Source of the DNA: Rebecca billardiae RCC1528
Lineage: Eukaryota > Haptophyta
DNA: 64,000 nt
Direction: 5' to 3'
Assembly (NCBI GenBank): GCA_965240325.2
Contig: OZ251225.1
Location: 248,001-312,000, forward strand
Under the pieces are notes generated by a model. The model was not told the origin of the DNA and did not search any database. It saw only the letters and a program-made list of their open reading frames with translations. The position numbers and the translations under genes are program-made. Each line of letters begins with the position of its first letter. Position 1 is the stretch's first letter. Positions 21,001 to 33,076 of the stretch are shown here, one piece after another.

Positions 21001-24000
21001 TCCGCCTCTGCGCCGTCGGCGAGCTCGGCGTCCGCGGCGGCGTCGATGGTGGCGCGGAGGACGAGGCGACCGCTGCTGCGCTGCCACGTGGGCGCAGCCT
21101 TGCGCGCGGCGAGCGGCGCAAGGCGCAGTGCCGGCAGCGGCGCCGCGGCCGCCGCCACCTCGACAATCGCCTCTGCCGCCGCGGGCGCGAGCGCGGGCGC
21201 GCCGGGCGCGGACACGAGCACGCGCACGAGATACGCTGCGCCGTGCGGCAGCGCGCTCGGCGGCAGCAGCAGCGTGGGCGAGGTGGCGTTGGCGAGGTCG
21301 AGTTCGACGGGCGCGCCGTCTGCCGCGCGCGCCACAGCCCACGCGAACGCGAGCCCGCCGCCTGCCGCCTCGTTCGGGTTGGCCGAGGCGGAGGCGTCCA
21401 GCCACACTGCGTCGGCGCCGCCCACGCGCGCGGCGCTTGGCGTGAGCGCGGCGCGCAGCGGCAAGTAGGGCACGCGCAGCGAGACGTCGGCGCTCGCGCT
21501 GAGCTCGGGCGCCGCGGCCATCGTCGCGAGCACGCGCAGCGTGTACGCGTGCCCCGCGCTGAGCGCCCACGGCGGCAGCCGCAGCGTCGCGCCGGCGGCA
21601 TCGCTCAGGTCGGGCACGCGTGGCGCCGCGGCACTCGGCGCGGCCGAGCTGCCGGCGCCGTCATCGCGCGTCACGTTGAGCACCGCCCAGCCGAAGCGCA
21701 CCTGCGCGGAGAGCGTGGATGGCCAGCACGGGGACAGCTCAACGTTCGCCGAGAGCCGCACGGCGCTGTTTGCGCGCGCGAGCACGCCCGACGACCGCCC
21801 ATCCACCTCGACGCTCGGGCCGTCCGGCGGCGCGCGCGCCACGGCGTGAGTCGCGGGCGCGGACGCGATGCCGAGCGCGGAGGTGAGGACGAGGGAGAAG
21901 ACGAAGCCGCCCTCGGCGCCGAGCGCGGACGGGCCGAGCTCGAGCACCGCCTGCGTCGGCGGCAGCGCCTCGAGCAACGCCGACAACGCCGCCACCGTCG
22001 CGGCGGGCGGCGGGTCTGCCGCGAGCGGCGCCACGCGCCACTCAAAGGAGAGAGGCAAGACACCGCCTCCGCCGCCCACGCCGCCGACGAGGCGGAGGGA
22101 GGCGCCGGCGCACGCCGCAACGACGCGTGCCCCGGACACGCTTGCGATGGGCGCGGCGCACGCCGAGCTCACGCCGCACGGGGCGTCCGCCGAGATCACC
22201 ACGCTCGCCGCAGCCGCGTACGCGTGCGCCGCGCACGGCGCCGCGGGCGCGCGCGCCGCGCACGCGACGTGGGCGATGACCCCAGCGCGCACGCCCACGC
22301 GGTCGCCCGGCCGGACGCGCGAGGCCGCGCGCAGGTTCACGACGAGCGAGCGGTCGTCCCGCCAGTAGCACTGCCGCTCGCCTGCGCCGCCGTCGGCCGC
22401 GTCGGCCGCGGCCGAGTCGCCGGCCACGAGGCCGAGCGTCTCGTCGTCGAGCAGCGGCGCGCACCGCGCCAGCCCGGCGTTCAGCCCGCCGCGGTCGGTC
22501 GGCGCGTCGAAGCGGAGCACGAGGCTGGTGGCGCTCGAGTCGAACGCGGCGGAGAGTAGGGCCGGCGCGGCGAGCGGCGGCGGCGGCGGCGGTGCCGACG
22601 GCGGCGGCGGCGGCGGGCCTGGCGGCGGGCTCGGCGGCGGCAGCGGAGGCTGGAGCGGTGGCGGCGCGCTCGGCGGTGGCGCTGACTCGCCGGAGGGCGG
22701 TGGGCTTGACGGCGGGCTCGGTGACGGTGGCGCGAGCAGCAGGCTCGGCGGAGGGCTTGGCGGCGGGCTGGGTGGCGGCGGCGCACGTGGCGGCGAAGGA
22801 GGCGGACTGGGCGGCGGGTTCGGTGGCGGTGGCGCTGGTGGCGGCGACAGAGGCGGGCTTGGAGGCGGGCTCGGTGGCGAAGGCGCAGGTGGCGGCGAAG
22901 GAGGCGGGCTTGGAGGCGGGCTCGGTGGTGACGGCGCAGGTGGCGGCGACGGAGGCGGGCTTGGAGGCGGGCTCGGTGGCGGCGGGGCCAGCGGCGGCGA
23001 GGGCGGCGGGCTCGGTGGCGGGCTCGGTGGTGGCGGCGCAGGTGGCGGCGACGGAGGCGGGCTGGGCGGCGGGCTGGGCGGTGGTGGCGCCGGTGGCAGC
23101 GACGGAGGCGGGCTCGGAGGCGGGTTCGGTGGCGGTGGCACAGGTGGCGGCGACGGAGACGGGCTGGGCGGCGGGCTCGGTGGCGGCGGCGCACGTGGCG
23201 GCGACGGAGGCGGACTGGGCGGCGGGTTCGGTGGCGGTGGCGCAGGTGGCGGCGACAGAGGCGGGCTTGGAGGCGGGCTCAGTGGCGGCGGCGCCGGTGG
23301 CGGCGACGGAGGCGGGCTTGGCGGCGGGTTCGGTGGCGGCGGCGCCGGTGGCGGCGACGGAGGCGGGCTGGGCGGCGGGCTCGGCGGCGGTGGCGCAGGT
23401 GGCAGCGACGGAGGCGGGCTGGGCGGCGGGCTCGGCGCCGGTGGCGCAGGTGGCGGCGACGGAGGCGGGCTCGGAGGCGGGTTCGGTTGCGGCTTCGCAC
23501 GTGGCGGCGACGGAGGCGGACTGGGCGGCGGATTCGGTGGCGGTGGCGCAGGTGGCGGCGACAGAGGCGGGCTTGGAGGCGGGCTCGGTGGTGGCGGCGC
23601 AGGTGGCGGCGAAGGAGGCGGGCTTGGAGGCGGGCTCGGCGGCGGCGGCGCCGGTGGCGGCGACGGAGGCGGGCTTGGAGGCGGGTTCGGTTGCGGTGGC
23701 GCAGGTGATGGCGACGGAGGTGGGCTCGGCGGCGGGCTCGGTGGCGGCGGAGCAGGTGGCGGGCTCGGAGGTGGGCTTGGAGGCAAGCTCGGCGGCGGCG
23801 GCGCCGGTGGCGGCGACGGAGGCGGGCTTGGCGGCGGGTTCGGAGGCGGCGGCGCCGGTGGCGGCGACGGAGGCGGGCCGGGCGGCGGGCTCGGCGGCGG
23901 TGGCGAAGGTGGCGGCGACGGAGGCGGGCTGGGCGGCGGGCTCAGCGGCGGTGGCGCAGGTGGCGGCGACGGAGGCGGGCTCGGCGGCGGGCTCGGTGGC

Positions 24001-27000
24001 GGCGGGCTCGGCAGCAGGCTTGGCGGCGGGCTCGGCGGCGGGCTCGGTGGCGGCGGCGCAGGTGGCGGCGATGGCGGTGGCGGGCCCGGCGGGCTCGGCG
24101 GTGGCGATGGCGGCGGCACCGGCGGCGGGCTCGGTGGTGGCGATGGTGGCACCGATGGCGGTGGTGACGGTGGCGGCGCCGGCGGTGGCGGGCCTGGCGG
24201 CGGGCTCGGCGGTGGCGATGGCGGCGGCACCGGCGGCGGAGAGGGCGGCGGCGATGGTGGCACCGATGGCGGTGGCGACGGTGGCGGCGCCGGCGGTGGC
24301 GGGCTCGGCGGCGGGCTCGGCGGTGGCGATGGCGGCGGCACCGGAGGTGGGCTTGGCGGCGGCGATGGTGGCACCGATGGCGGTGGTGACGGCGGCGGCG
24401 CCGGCGGTGGTGGGCCCGGCGGCGGGCTCGGCGGTGGCGATGGCGGCGGTATCGGCGGCGGAGTCGGCGGCGGCGATGGTGGCACCGATGGCGGTGGTGA
24501 CGGTGGCGGCGCCGGCGGTGGCGGGCCCGGCGGCGGGCTCGGCGGTGGCGATGGCGGCGGCATCGGCGGCGGGCTCGGTGGTGGCGATGGTGGCATCGAT
24601 GGCGGTGGTGACGGTGGCGGCGCCGGCGGTGGCGGGCCCGGCGGCGGGCTCGGCGGTGGCGATGGCGGCGGCATCGGCGGCGGCATCGGCGGCGGCGATG
24701 GTGGCACCGATGGCGGTGGTGACGGTGGCGGCGCCGGCGGTGGCGGGCCCGGCGGCGGGCTCGGCGGTGGCGATGGCGGCGGCATCGGCGGCGGGCTCGG
24801 TGGTGGCGATGGTGGCATCGATGGCGGTGGTGACGGTGGCGGCGCCGGCGGTGGCGGACCCGGCGGCGGGCTCGGCGGTGGCGATGGCGGCGGCATCGGC
24901 GGCGGGCTCGGCGGTGGCGATGGTGGCACCGATGGCGGTGGTGACGGTGGCGGCGCCGGCGGTGGTGGGCCCGGCGGCGGGCTCGGCGGTGGCGATGGCG
25001 GCGGCACCGGAGGTGGGCTCGGCGGTGGTGATGGTGGCACCGATGGCGGTGGTGACGGTGGCGGCGCCGGCGGTGGCCGGCCTGGCGGCGGGCTCGGCGG
25101 TGGCGATGGCGGCAGTATCGGCGGCGGGCTCGGCGGTGGCGATGGTGGCACCGATGGCGGTGGTGATGGTGGCGGCGCCGGCGGTGGCCGGCCTGGCGGC
25201 GGGCTCGGCGGTGGCGATGGCGGCGGTATCGGCGGCGGGCTCGGCGGTGGCGATGGTGGCACCGATGGCGGTGGTGACGGTGGCGGCGCCGGCGGTGGCC
25301 GGCCTGGCGGCGGGCTCGGCGGTGGCGATGGCGGCGGTATCGGCGGCGGGCTCGGCGGTGGCGATGGTGGCACCGATGGCGGTGGTGACGGTGGCGGCGC
25401 CGGCGGTGGTGGGCCCGGCGGCGGGCTCGGCGGTGGCGATGGCGGCGGCATCGGCGGCGGAGTCGGCGGCGGCGATGGTGGCACCGATGGCGGTGGTGAC
25501 GGTGGCGGCGCCGGCGGTGGCGGGCCCGGCGGCGGGCTCGGCGGTGGCGATGGCGGCGGCATCGGCGGCGGGCTCGGCGGTGGCGATGGTGGCACCGATG
25601 GCGGTGGTGACGGTGGCGGCGCCGGCGGTGGCCGGCCTGGCGGCGGGCTCGGCGGTGGCGATGGCGGCGGTATCGGCGGCGGGCTCGGCGGTGGCGATGG
25701 TGGCACCGATGGCGGTGGTGACGGTGGCGGCGCCGGCGGTGGCCGGCCTGGCGGCGGGCTCGGCGGTGGCGATGGCGCCGGCATCGGCGGCGGGCTCGGC
25801 GGTGGCGATGGTGGCACCGATGGCGGTGGTGACGGTGGCGGCGCCGGCGGTGGCGGGCCCGGCGGCGGGCTCGGCGGTGGCGATGGCGGCGGCATCGGCG
25901 GCGGAGTCGGCGGCGGCAATGGTGGCACCGATGGCGGTGGTGACGGTGGCGGCACCGGCGGTGGCGGGCCCGGCGGCAGGCTCGGCGGTGGCGATGGCGG
26001 CGGCATCGGCGGCGGGCTCGGCGGTGGCGATGGTGGCACCGATGGCGGTGGTGACGGTGGCGGCGCCGGCGGTGGCGGGCCCGGCGGCGGGCTCGGCGGT
26101 GGCGATGGCGGCGGCATCGGCGGCGGGCTCGGCGGTGGCGATGGTGGCACCGATGGCGGTGGTGACGGTGGCGGCGCCGGCGGTGGTGGGCCCGGCGGCG
26201 GGCTCGGCGGTGGCGATGGCGGCGGCATCGGCGGCGGGCTTGGCGGTGGCGATGGTGGCACCGATGGCGGTGGTGACGGTGGCGGCGCCGGCGGTGGCGG
26301 GCCCGGCGGCGGGCTCGGCGGTGGCGACGGCGGCGGTATCGGCGGCGGGCTCGGCGGTGGCGATGGTGGCACCGATGGCGGTGGTGACGGTGGCGGCGCC
26401 GGCGGTGGCGGGCCCGGCGGCGGGCTCGGCGGTGGCGATGGCGGCGGCATCGGCGGCGGGCTCGGTGGTGGCGATGGTGGCACCGATGGCGGTGGTGACG
26501 GTGGCGGCGCCGGCGGTGGCGGGCCCGGCGGCGGGCTCGGCGGTGGCGATGGCGGTGGCACCGGCGGCGGGCTTGGCGGTGGCGATGGTGGCACCGATGG
26601 CGGTGGTGACGGTGGCGGCGCCGGCGGTGGCGGGCCCGGCGGCGGGCTCGGCGGTGGCGACGGCGGCGGTATCGGCGGCGGGCTCGGCGGTGGCGATGGT
26701 GGCACCGATGGCGGTGGTGACGGTGGCGGCGCCGGCGGTGGCGGGCCCGGCGGCGGGCTCGGCGGTGGCGATGGCGGCGGCATCGGCGGCGGGCTCGGTG
26801 GTGGCGATGGTGGCACCGATGGCGGTGGTGACGGTGGCGGCGCCGGCGGTGGCGGGCCCGGCGGCGGGCTCGGCGGTGGCGATGGCGGTGGCACCGGCGG
26901 CGGGCTTGGCGGTGGCGATGGTGGCACCGATGGCGGTGGTGACGGTGGCGGCGCCGGCGGTGGCGGGCCCGGCGGCGGGCTCGGCGGTGGCGATGGCGGC

Positions 27001-30000
27001 GGCATCGGCGGCGGGCTCGGCGGTGGCGATGGTGGCACCGATGGCGGTGGTGACGGTGGCGGCGCCGGCGGTGGTGGGCCCGGCGGCGGGCTCGGCGGTG
27101 GCGATGGCGGCGGCATCGGCGGCGGGCTTGGCGGTGGCGATGGTGGCACAGATGGCGGTGGTGACGGTGGCGGCGCCGGCGGTGGCGGGCCCGGCGGCGG
27201 GCTCGGCGGTGGCGACGGCGGCGGTATCGGCGGCGGGCTCGGCGGTGGCGATGGTGGCACCGATGGCGGTGGTGACGGTGGCGGCGCCGGCGGTGGCGGG
27301 CCCGGCGGCGGGCTCGGCGGTGGCGATGGCGGCGGCATCGGCGGCGGGCTCGGTGGTGGCGATGGTGGCACCGATGGCGGTGGTGACGGTGGCGGCGCCG
27401 GCGGTGGCGGGCCCGGCGGCGGGCTCGGCGGTGGCGATGGCGGCGGCATCGGCGGCGGAGTCGGCGGCGGCGATGGTGGCATCGATGGCGATGGTGACGG
27501 TGGCGGCGCCGGCGGTGGTGGGCCCGGCGGCGGGCTCGGCGGTGGCGATGGCGGCGGCATCGGCGGCGGGCTTGGCGGTGGCGATGGTGGCACAGATGGC
27601 GGTGGTGACGGTGGCGGCGCCGGCGGTGGCGGGCCCGGCGGCGGGCTCGGCGGTGGCGACGGCGGCGGTATCGGCGGCGGGCTCGGCGGTGGCGATGGTG
27701 GCACCGATGGCGGTGGTGACGGTGGCGGCGCCGGCGGTGGCGGGCCCGGCGGCGGGCTCGGCGGTGGCGATGGCGGCGGCATCGGCGGCGGGCTCGGTGG
27801 TGGCGATGGTGGCACCGATGGCGGTGGTGACGGTGGCGGCGCCGGCGGTGGCGGGCCCGGCGGCGGGCTCGGCGGTGGCGATGGCGGCGGCATCGGCGGC
27901 GGAGTCGGCGGCGGCGATGGTGGCATCGATGGCGGTGGTGACGGTGGCGGCGCCGGCGGTGGCGGGCCCGGCGCCGGGCTCGGCAGTGGCGATGGCGGCG
28001 GCATCGGCGGCGGAGTCGGCGGCGGCGATGGTGGCACCGATGGCGGTGGTGACGGTGGCGGCGCCGGCGGTGGCGGGCCCGGCGGCGGGCTCGGCGGTGG
28101 CGATGGCGGCGACATCGGCGGCCGGCTCGGTGGTGGCGATGGTGGCATCGATGGCGGTGGTGACGGTGGCGGCGCCGGCGGTGGCGGGCCTGGCGGCGGG
28201 CTCGGCGGTGGCAATGGCGGCGGCACCGGAGGTGGGCTCGGCGGCGGCGATGGTGGCACCGATGGCGGTGGTGACGGTGGCGGCGCCGGCGGTGGCGAAC
28301 TCGGCGGCGGGCTCGGCGGTGGCGATGGCGGCGGTATCGGCGGCGGGCTCGGTGGTGGCGATGGTGGCACCGATGGCGGTGGTGACGGCGGCGGCGCCGG
28401 CGGTGGTGGGCCCGGCGGCGGGCTCGGCGGTGGCGATGGCGGCGGCATCGGCGGCGGGCTCGGCGGTGGCAATGGCGGCGGCATCGGAGGTGGGCTCGGT
28501 GGTGGCGATGGTGGCACCGATGGCGGTGGTGACGGTGGCGGCGCCGGCGGCGGCGGGCCCGGCGGCGGGCTCGGCGGTGGCGATGGCGGCGGCACCGGCG
28601 GCGGGCTCGGTGGTGGCGATGGTGGCACCGATGGCGGTGGTGACGGTGGCGGCGCCGGCGGTGGCGGGCCTGGCGGCGGGCTCGGCGGTGGCGATGGCGG
28701 CGGCACCGGCGGCGGAGAGGGCGGCGGCGATGGTGGCACCGATGGCGGTGGCGACGGTGGCGGCGCCGGCGGTGGCGGGCTCGGCGGCGGGCTCGGCGGT
28801 GGCGATGGCGGCGGCACCGGAGGTGGGCTCGGCGGCGGCGATGGTGGCACCGATGGCGGTGGTGACGGCGGCGGCGCCGGCGGTGGTGGGCCCGGCGGCG
28901 GGCTCGGCGGTGGCGATGGCGGCGGCACCGGCGGCGGGCTCGGTGGTGGCGATGGTGGCACCGATGGCGGTGGTGACGGTGGCGGCGCCGGCGGTGGCGG
29001 GCTCGGCGGCGGGCTCGGCGGTGGGGACGGTGGCGGCACCGGCGGCGGGCTCGGCGGTGGCGATGGTGGCACCGATGGCGGTGGTGACGGTGGCGGCGCC
29101 GGCGGTGGCGGGCTCGGCGGCGGGCTCGGCGGTGGCGATGGCGGCGGCACCGGAGGTGGGCTCGGCGGCGGCGATGGTGGCAACGATGGCGGTGGTGACG
29201 GTGGCGGCGCCGGCGGTGGCGGGCTCGGCGGCGGGCTCGGCGGTGGGGACGGCGGCGGCACCGGCGGCGGAGAGGGCGGCGGCGATGGTGGCACCGATGG
29301 CGGTGGTGACGGTGGCGGCGCCGGCGGTGGCGGGCTCGGCGGCGGGCTCGGCGGTGGGGACGGCGGCGGCACCGGCGGCGGAGAGGGCGGCGGCGATGGT
29401 GGCACCGATGGCGGTGGTGACGGTGGCGGCGCCGGCGGTGGCGGGCTCGGCGGCGGGCTCGGCGGTGGGGACGGTGGCGGCACCGGCGGCGGAGAGGGCG
29501 GCGGCGATGGTGGCACCGATGGCGGTGGCGACGGCGGCGGCGCCGGCGGTGGCGGGCTCGGCGGCGGGCTCGGCGGTGGGGACGGCGGCGGCACCGGCGG
29601 CGGAGAGGGCGGCGGCGATGGTGGCACCGATGGCGGTGGCGACGGTGGCGGCGCCGGCGGTGGCGGGCTTGGCGGCGGGCTCGGCGGTGGCGATGGCGGC
29701 GGCATCGGAGGCGGGCTCGGCGGTGGCGATGGTGGCACCGATGGCGGTGGTGACGGCGGCGGCGCCGGCGGTGGCGGGCTCGGCGGCGGGCTCGGCGGTG
29801 GGGACGGTGGCGGCACCGGCGGCGGAGAGGGCGGCGGCGATGGTGGCACCGATGGCGGTGGCGACGGTGGCGGCGCCGGCGGTGGCGGGCTCGGCGGCGG
29901 GCTCGGCGGTGGGGACGGCGGCGGCACCGGCGGCGGAGAGGGCGGCGGCGATGGTGGCATCGATGGCGGTGGCGACGGTGGCGGCGCCGGCGGTGGCGGG

Positions 30001-32390
30001 CTCGGCGGCGGGCTCGGCGGTGGGGACGGCGGCGGCACCGGCGGCGGAGAGGGCGGCGGCGATGGTGGCACCGATGGCGGTGGCGACGGTGGCGGCGCCG
30101 GCGGTGGCGGGCTCGGCGGCGGGCTCGGCGGTGGGGACGGCGGCGGCACCGGCGGCGGAGAGGGCGGCGGCGATGGTGGCATCGATGGCGGTGGCGACGG
30201 TGGCGGCGCCGGCGGTGGCGGGCTCGGCGGCGGGCTCGGCGGTGGGGACGGCGGCGGCACCGGCGGCGGAGAGGGCGGCGGCGATGGTGGCACCGATGGC
30301 GGTGGCGACGGTGGCGGCGCCGGCGGTGGCGGGCTTGGCGGCGGGCTCGGCGGTGGCGATGGCGGCGGCATCGGAGGCGGGCTCGGCGGTGGCGATGGTG
30401 GCACCGATGGCGGTGGTGACGGCGGCGGCGCCGGCGGTGGCGGGCTCGGCGGCGGGCTCGGCGGTGGGGACGGTGGCGGCACCGGCGGCGGAGAGGGCGG
30501 CGGCGATGGTGGCACCGATGGCGGTGGCGACGGTGGCGGCGCCGGCAGTGGCGGGCTCGGCGGCGGGCTCGGCGGTGGGGACGGCGGCGGCACCGGCGGC
30601 GGAGAGGGCGGCGGCGATGGTGGCATCGATGGCGGTGGTGACGGTGGCGGCGCCGGCGGTGGCGGGCTCGGCGGCGGGCTCGGCGGTGGGGACGGCGGCG
30701 GCACAGGTGGCGGGCTCGGCGGCGGCGATGGTGGCACCGATGGCGGTGGTGACGGCGGCGGCGCCGGCGGTGGCGGGCTCGGCGGCGGGCTCGGCGGTGG
30801 ACCGGGCGGCGGGCTTGGCGGCGGGCTTGGCGGCGGGCCCGGTGGTGGGCTTGGTGGAGGGCTCGGCGGTGGTGGGCTCGGCGGTGGGCTCGGCGGAGGA
30901 CTGGGCGGGCTCAGCGGTAGGCTCGGCGGCGGGCTAGGCGGCGGGCTCGGCGGCGGGCTCGGCGGCGGGGCGGGCGGGCTCGGCGGCGGCTTAATCGCAT
31001 CGTACGTCAACGTCCACAGCTTCCAGTAGTCGTGCGTGCCCGCTGTCTCGTTCCAGCTGTGGCAGCACTGGCACTCCCACGACGGCACGTCAGGCGCAAA
31101 GCGGAAGACATCGCACGCGTCCATCGTCTGCGACGCGGCCAGTGCGCAGCCCGCGAGCGTCGTGGCACCGAGCTCCGAGCCCTTCTCGTCGCACTGCCGC
31201 CCCTCCACGCGCAGCACCGCCGTCCAGGCGCCCGGCGGCGAGGGCGGCGAGTATGGGACATATGCGACGCTCCAGAGGTCCCACCAGTCGTGGGTGGTGG
31301 TGCCAGGCCACGAGTCGCAGCATCGGCAGAACCAATGGGTGGCCTCAGGAGCCCACATGAAGACAGAGCAGCCAGCCGCGCCCGCGGCGGCCGCGCACTC
31401 CTCGAGGCCCTCCAGGCCGAAGTTGGTGCCTGTGACGTCGCAGTTGCCGCCCTCGAGCAGCAGCGTCGCCACGTACTGGCCCGGGGCCGGCGGCGGGCTC
31501 GGCGGCGGGCTTGGCGGCGCAGGGCAGGCCGGAAAGGAGTCTGGCGTGACTGCAGCCACCACCTCGTCGCCACACACGCCCGTGCCCGTCACATCGAAGA
31601 CGGTGAGGTCCGTCATCAGCTGCACCTCGGTCGGGATCGTGCCGTGGATGGCTGCGTTCGAGGAGAAGTCAGCGTCGAGAAGCGCGCTCAGCCGGCCGAG
31701 CTCGGTGGGCAGGGTGCCCGCCAGCTGTGCGCTCTTCGCGTGCAAGTTGTTCCGCATCCGCGTGAGCATTCCGAGCTCGGTGGGCAGCGTGCCGCTCAGC
31801 GGGTTGGCGGAGACGCGCAGGAAGGTGAGCGCAGGCATCCACACGGCGAGCTCGGTCGGGAGGGTGCCTGTCAGAACGTTACCGTTCACCTTGTACTCGC
31901 CCATGTCGGCGAACGCCGCCAGAGCCGGGTCAGCCACGCTCCCGCTGAACAGGTTTCCGTTCAGGGCGGCCCTCGCGAGCGCGGTCATCCCCTCCAGGGG
32001 CCCAGGAAGCGAGCCCACAAATTGGTTGGAGTTGAACACCACGTGCGTCATCGCGGTGAGCAAGGCGAGCTCCGTTGGCAGCGGGCCGGTGAGGGCGCAC
32101 TTGCCCAAGTCAAGCCTCTCGAGTGCCGTCAGCAAGCCGAGCTCGGTCGGCAACTGGCCCGTGAGCAGCGCGTGATCAGTGAGCACAAGCTCGGTGAGCG
32201 ACGTGAGCGTGCCCAGCGACACGGGCAGGGTGCTCGACAGGCTCGCCTCCGGGTTGATCAGCGAGGAGCAGGCTGACGGGGCTGCCAGGCATGTCACGTA
32301 GGTAGGAGCGTCAGCCAGCGGGACGTACGTGGCGAGACTCGCCGGCAAGCACGCTAACAGGAGGAGGTGGACCCCCCGTGGTCGAGCCAT
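15942..32390 (-). CDS. Giant LRR / Pro-Ser repeat / REJ-like / GPS membrane protein (polycystin-1-like layout)
   Basis: A single 5482-codon frame. Residues 1-20 (MARPRGVHLLLLACLPASLA) are a signal peptide. Residues about 30-290 are plant-type leucine-rich repeats (LPTELGLLTALERLDL and similar). Two homologous Cys/Trp-rich modules follow (about 304-380 and 384-464), with FCRCCDSW and ECQCCHSW. Residues about 468-3272 are Pro/Ser repeat resembling hydroxyproline-rich cell-wall glycoproteins. A REJ-like Ig/PKD region (about 3300-4000) has DAVWLDASASANPNEA. A GPS autoproteolysis-type motif (about 4308-4348) has CRWWD, then WCACDHLTEFAG. A transmembrane helix follows at about 4389-4409, an IQ-like motif CEIQRYVRGLLARR at about 4478, two further helices at about 4561-4620, a long disordered Ser/Pro/Ala-rich tail, and a last helix at about 5382-5411. 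LRR+REJ+GPS recalls polycystin-1, but no PLAT domain is seen. A surface mechanosensor or wall-anchored receptor is inference. Confidence 0.85.
17952..18012. repeat. Hexanucleotide (gcgtcc)n coding microsatellite
   Basis: About nine tandem gcgtcc units inside the giant gene encode an Asp-Ala dipeptide run in its predicted cytoplasmic tail. Expected to vary in length without shifting the frame. Confidence 0.9.
22580..24060 (-). repeat. Short-period Pro/Ser repeat, about 51-bp unit
   Basis: The C-terminal-side part of the proline-rich stalk has a shorter period than the rest: APPPPSPPPSPPPSPPP-like 17-residue units with Asn, Leu and Ala variants. It borders the REJ-like region. Confidence 0.8.
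24060..30790 (-). repeat. 111-bp tandem array, about 60 copies, coding 37-aa Pro/Ser units
   Basis: Each unit encodes 37 residues reading roughly GPPPPAPPPSPPPS, then (V/M)PPSPPPSPPP, then (V/M/I)PPPSPPPSPPP. The length of about 6.7 kb over 111 bp gives some 60 copies. A private variant (gtggcgacgg on the + strand) recurs at 26321, 26654, 27209 and 27653, spaced exactly 3, 5 and 4 units apart. This shows multi-unit duplication inside the array. Frame is kept throughout. Confidence 0.92.
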
Positions 32391-32924
32391 GTGTAGCAGC
32401 GCTGGTTGTGTGCCGCGCGCGGTGGCCTCCCTTGTATTGAGATCATGAACCTGGTAGTCGTCATTTACTCATTTACCGCCGTGGGGGTAAAATACATATA
32501 TATAGTATCTGTCATATATATGGTTAGTCGCCTCGCTAGAGAGGCTGCACGCTGGCGAGCCGGAGCAAGGGCAATCGCCGCCATCCTTGCGGCAGGCTGA
32601 CTCGGCCTGAGCCTGAGGGTCCGCGAGACCGAGTTGATCGAGTGATGACGAGCCGCCGCGACGCGGCGACGACGAGTCACGACGTCTGTCTGTCGACGAC
32701 GAGCGTACGTAGTGACGATGATGCTGACTCATCTCATCGATCATGCGCACTAATATCCACTGCTATTCTCTCATCTGCCAACGCGCCGCTCCCACGCATG
32801 AGCTCTGCGACGCCGTCGGCCCTGCCCACCGGCGGCCCGCAGGCGGTGACGCCCCGCCTGGGCTGTGGACAGCTGCCCCATGCTGAGCCAAGTTGCAGCC
32901 GGCCGCAGTGCGTCCCCGTGCACA
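32391..32924. other. Upstream region of the giant gene
   Basis: The 5' side of the giant gene. It includes a short TA-rich patch at about 32492-32522 with a possible TATA-like sequence. No gene seen. The gap continues to the palindrome cluster at 32925. Confidence 0.4.
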
Positions 32925-33076
32925 CGCAAACTGGGCGATTCGGCCCAGTTTGCGATGGCACGGCCGCAGTGGGCGCGTGCCATCTGAAACTGAGGCTTTT
33001 CCCCAGTTTACTGACCCGCGAAGCCCCCCACTGTGCCATCGCAAACTGGGCCAAAAGCCCCAGTTTCAGCTGGCAT
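32925..33076. repeat. Cluster of nested palindromes built on aaactggg
   Basis: A perfect hairpin at 32925-32954 (arm cgcaaactgggc, 6-nt loop), an overlapping inverted pair gatggcac/gtgccatc at 32954-32984, an imperfect pair around 32986-33011, and aaactggg/cccagttt at 33043-33066. It lies just beyond the stop of the Helitron Rep frame, where a Helitron 3' hairpin could be expected, but it is larger than the usual single hairpin. Confidence 0.75.

Noticed and set aside
18288-22559. Rightward 1423-codon Arg/Ala-rich frame
   Set aside because: Antisense of the REJ/GPS part of the giant gene; no domain content.
22592-30937. Second rightward Ala/Val/Met-rich frame of about 2780 codons
   Set aside because: Another shadow of the same stop-free repeat unit, with no domain at either end.
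22528-31029. Rightward glycine-rich frame of about 2830 codons opposite the proline-rich stalk
   Set aside because: It is the antisense image of the Pro/Ser repeat, open only because the 111-bp unit has no stop in several frames. The minus frame extends into LRR, REJ and GPS domains; the plus frame has none.
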